Source: Bacillus fonticola (GTDB lineage: Bacteria > Bacillota > Bacilli > Bacillales > JC228). From it: DNA of 64,000 bases. This document shows positions 63,773-64,000 of this stretch, piece by piece. Under the pieces are notes generated by a model. It searched no databases and was not told where the DNA came from. It saw nothing but the letters and a program-made list of their open reading frames with translations. The DNA is taken from contig NZ_CP052135.1 in NCBI RefSeq assembly GCF_012955605.1, forward strand, positions 1,647,469 through 1,711,468, given 5' to 3'. Position 1 is the first letter of the stretch. Each line of letters starts with the position of its first letter. The position numbers were made by a program, and so were the translations under genes.

Positions 63773-64000
63773 TTACGAACTGGATGCTTCGTCTTGAGTT
63801 GATTTGGCCATGAGAACAGTTCGTGGTTTACTGCCTTCGTACGGACCGACGATGCCACGTACTTCCATTTCATCGATCAGGCGGGCTGCTCGAGTGTAGC
63901 CGATGCGGAAGCGGCGTTGTAGCATGGAAACGCTCGCTGTTTGCATGTCTACAATGAGTTGAACAGCGTCGTCATACAAATCATCATCCACGCTTTCTGT
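63773..64000 (-). CDS. spoIIIE: DNA translocase FtsK/SpoIIIE, C-terminal end (runs off the window)
   Basis: The final 75 codons encode the gamma winged-helix domain ([57 protein letters not shown]), which reads orienting DNA sequences. The frame is open to the window edge, so the ATPase part lies outside. Position before a ymfC-like regulator matches spoIIIE of B. subtilis, the translocase that moves the chromosome into the forespore. Confidence 0.93.
   Translation of the reverse strand, partial: TESVDDDLYDDAVQLIVDMQTASVSMLQRRFRIGYTRAARLIDEMEVRGIVGPYEGSKPRTVLMAKSTQDEASSS

Overview
The window is a chromosomal segment of a Bacillaceae bacterium (Firmicutes, Bacillales). The right-hand 34 kb keeps the Bacillus subtilis order spoIIIE/ftsK - ymfC-like regulator - nup (yuf) nucleoside transporter - ymfF-ymfH-ymfI-ymfJ-ymfK - rodZ - pgsA - cinA - recA - rny - ymdB - spoVS - dipeptidase - tdh - kbl - miaB - ymcA - cotE, nearly all on the minus strand. 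SpoVS and CotE show an endospore former. The very acidic outer part of RodZ would suit an alkaliphile or halotolerant organism, but that is inference.

Region by region. 1-9.1 kb is an accessory island: a Fic protein, an HNH endonuclease, IS3, IS21 and ISL3 remnants, an Rrf2-regulated redox/methyltransferase operon, an AbiH-like abortive-infection protein, and a 247-bp tandem duplication. 9.1-20.8 kb is an AT-rich minus-strand polysaccharide operon. It holds an initiating sugar-phosphate transferase, three glycosyltransferases, UDP-HexNAc dehydrogenase and 4-epimerase, an asparagine-synthase-like protein, an EpsG-type polymerase and a flippase. 21-23.4 kb holds 120-bp repeats, a RhuM-family gene and a lone type IV pilin-like gene. 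23.4-30.3 kb holds the polysaccharide control genes (Wzz-like adaptor, tyrosine kinase, PHP phosphatase, a probable EAR antitermination RNA, EpsC/CapD-like enzyme, galU) and a divergent LytR-CpsA-Psr ligase gene.

30.5-64 kb is the conserved core, but it is invaded by unusual repeats. Four long minisatellite arrays (about 52, 27, 48 and 20 units) share the core GAGTCTG(A/C)G(C/T) and a strict 20-bp period. They lie at 31.6-32.6, 33.8-34.3, 42.1-43.1 and 56.3-56.7 kb, all in the same orientation. The first two enclose a NERD-domain nuclease-like gene, and the fourth sits inside a transposase gene. Two further arrays of 19-20-bp period but different sequence lie at 31.3 and 40.8-41.1 kb. Several classes of dispersed Bacillaceae-type repeats also occur: a 256-bp inverted pair around two dead transposases, a 125-bp tandem triplicate, and four copies of an element ending in a GACCCAC motif.

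Functionally, the window joins cell-envelope and biofilm functions (polysaccharide operon, RodZ, PgsA, YmdB, YmcA), RNA and DNA maintenance (RNase Y, MiaB, RecA with a LexA box, CinA), threonine breakdown (Tdh-Kbl) and nucleoside uptake. The array family together with the NERD gene is the part I cannot explain from known systems.
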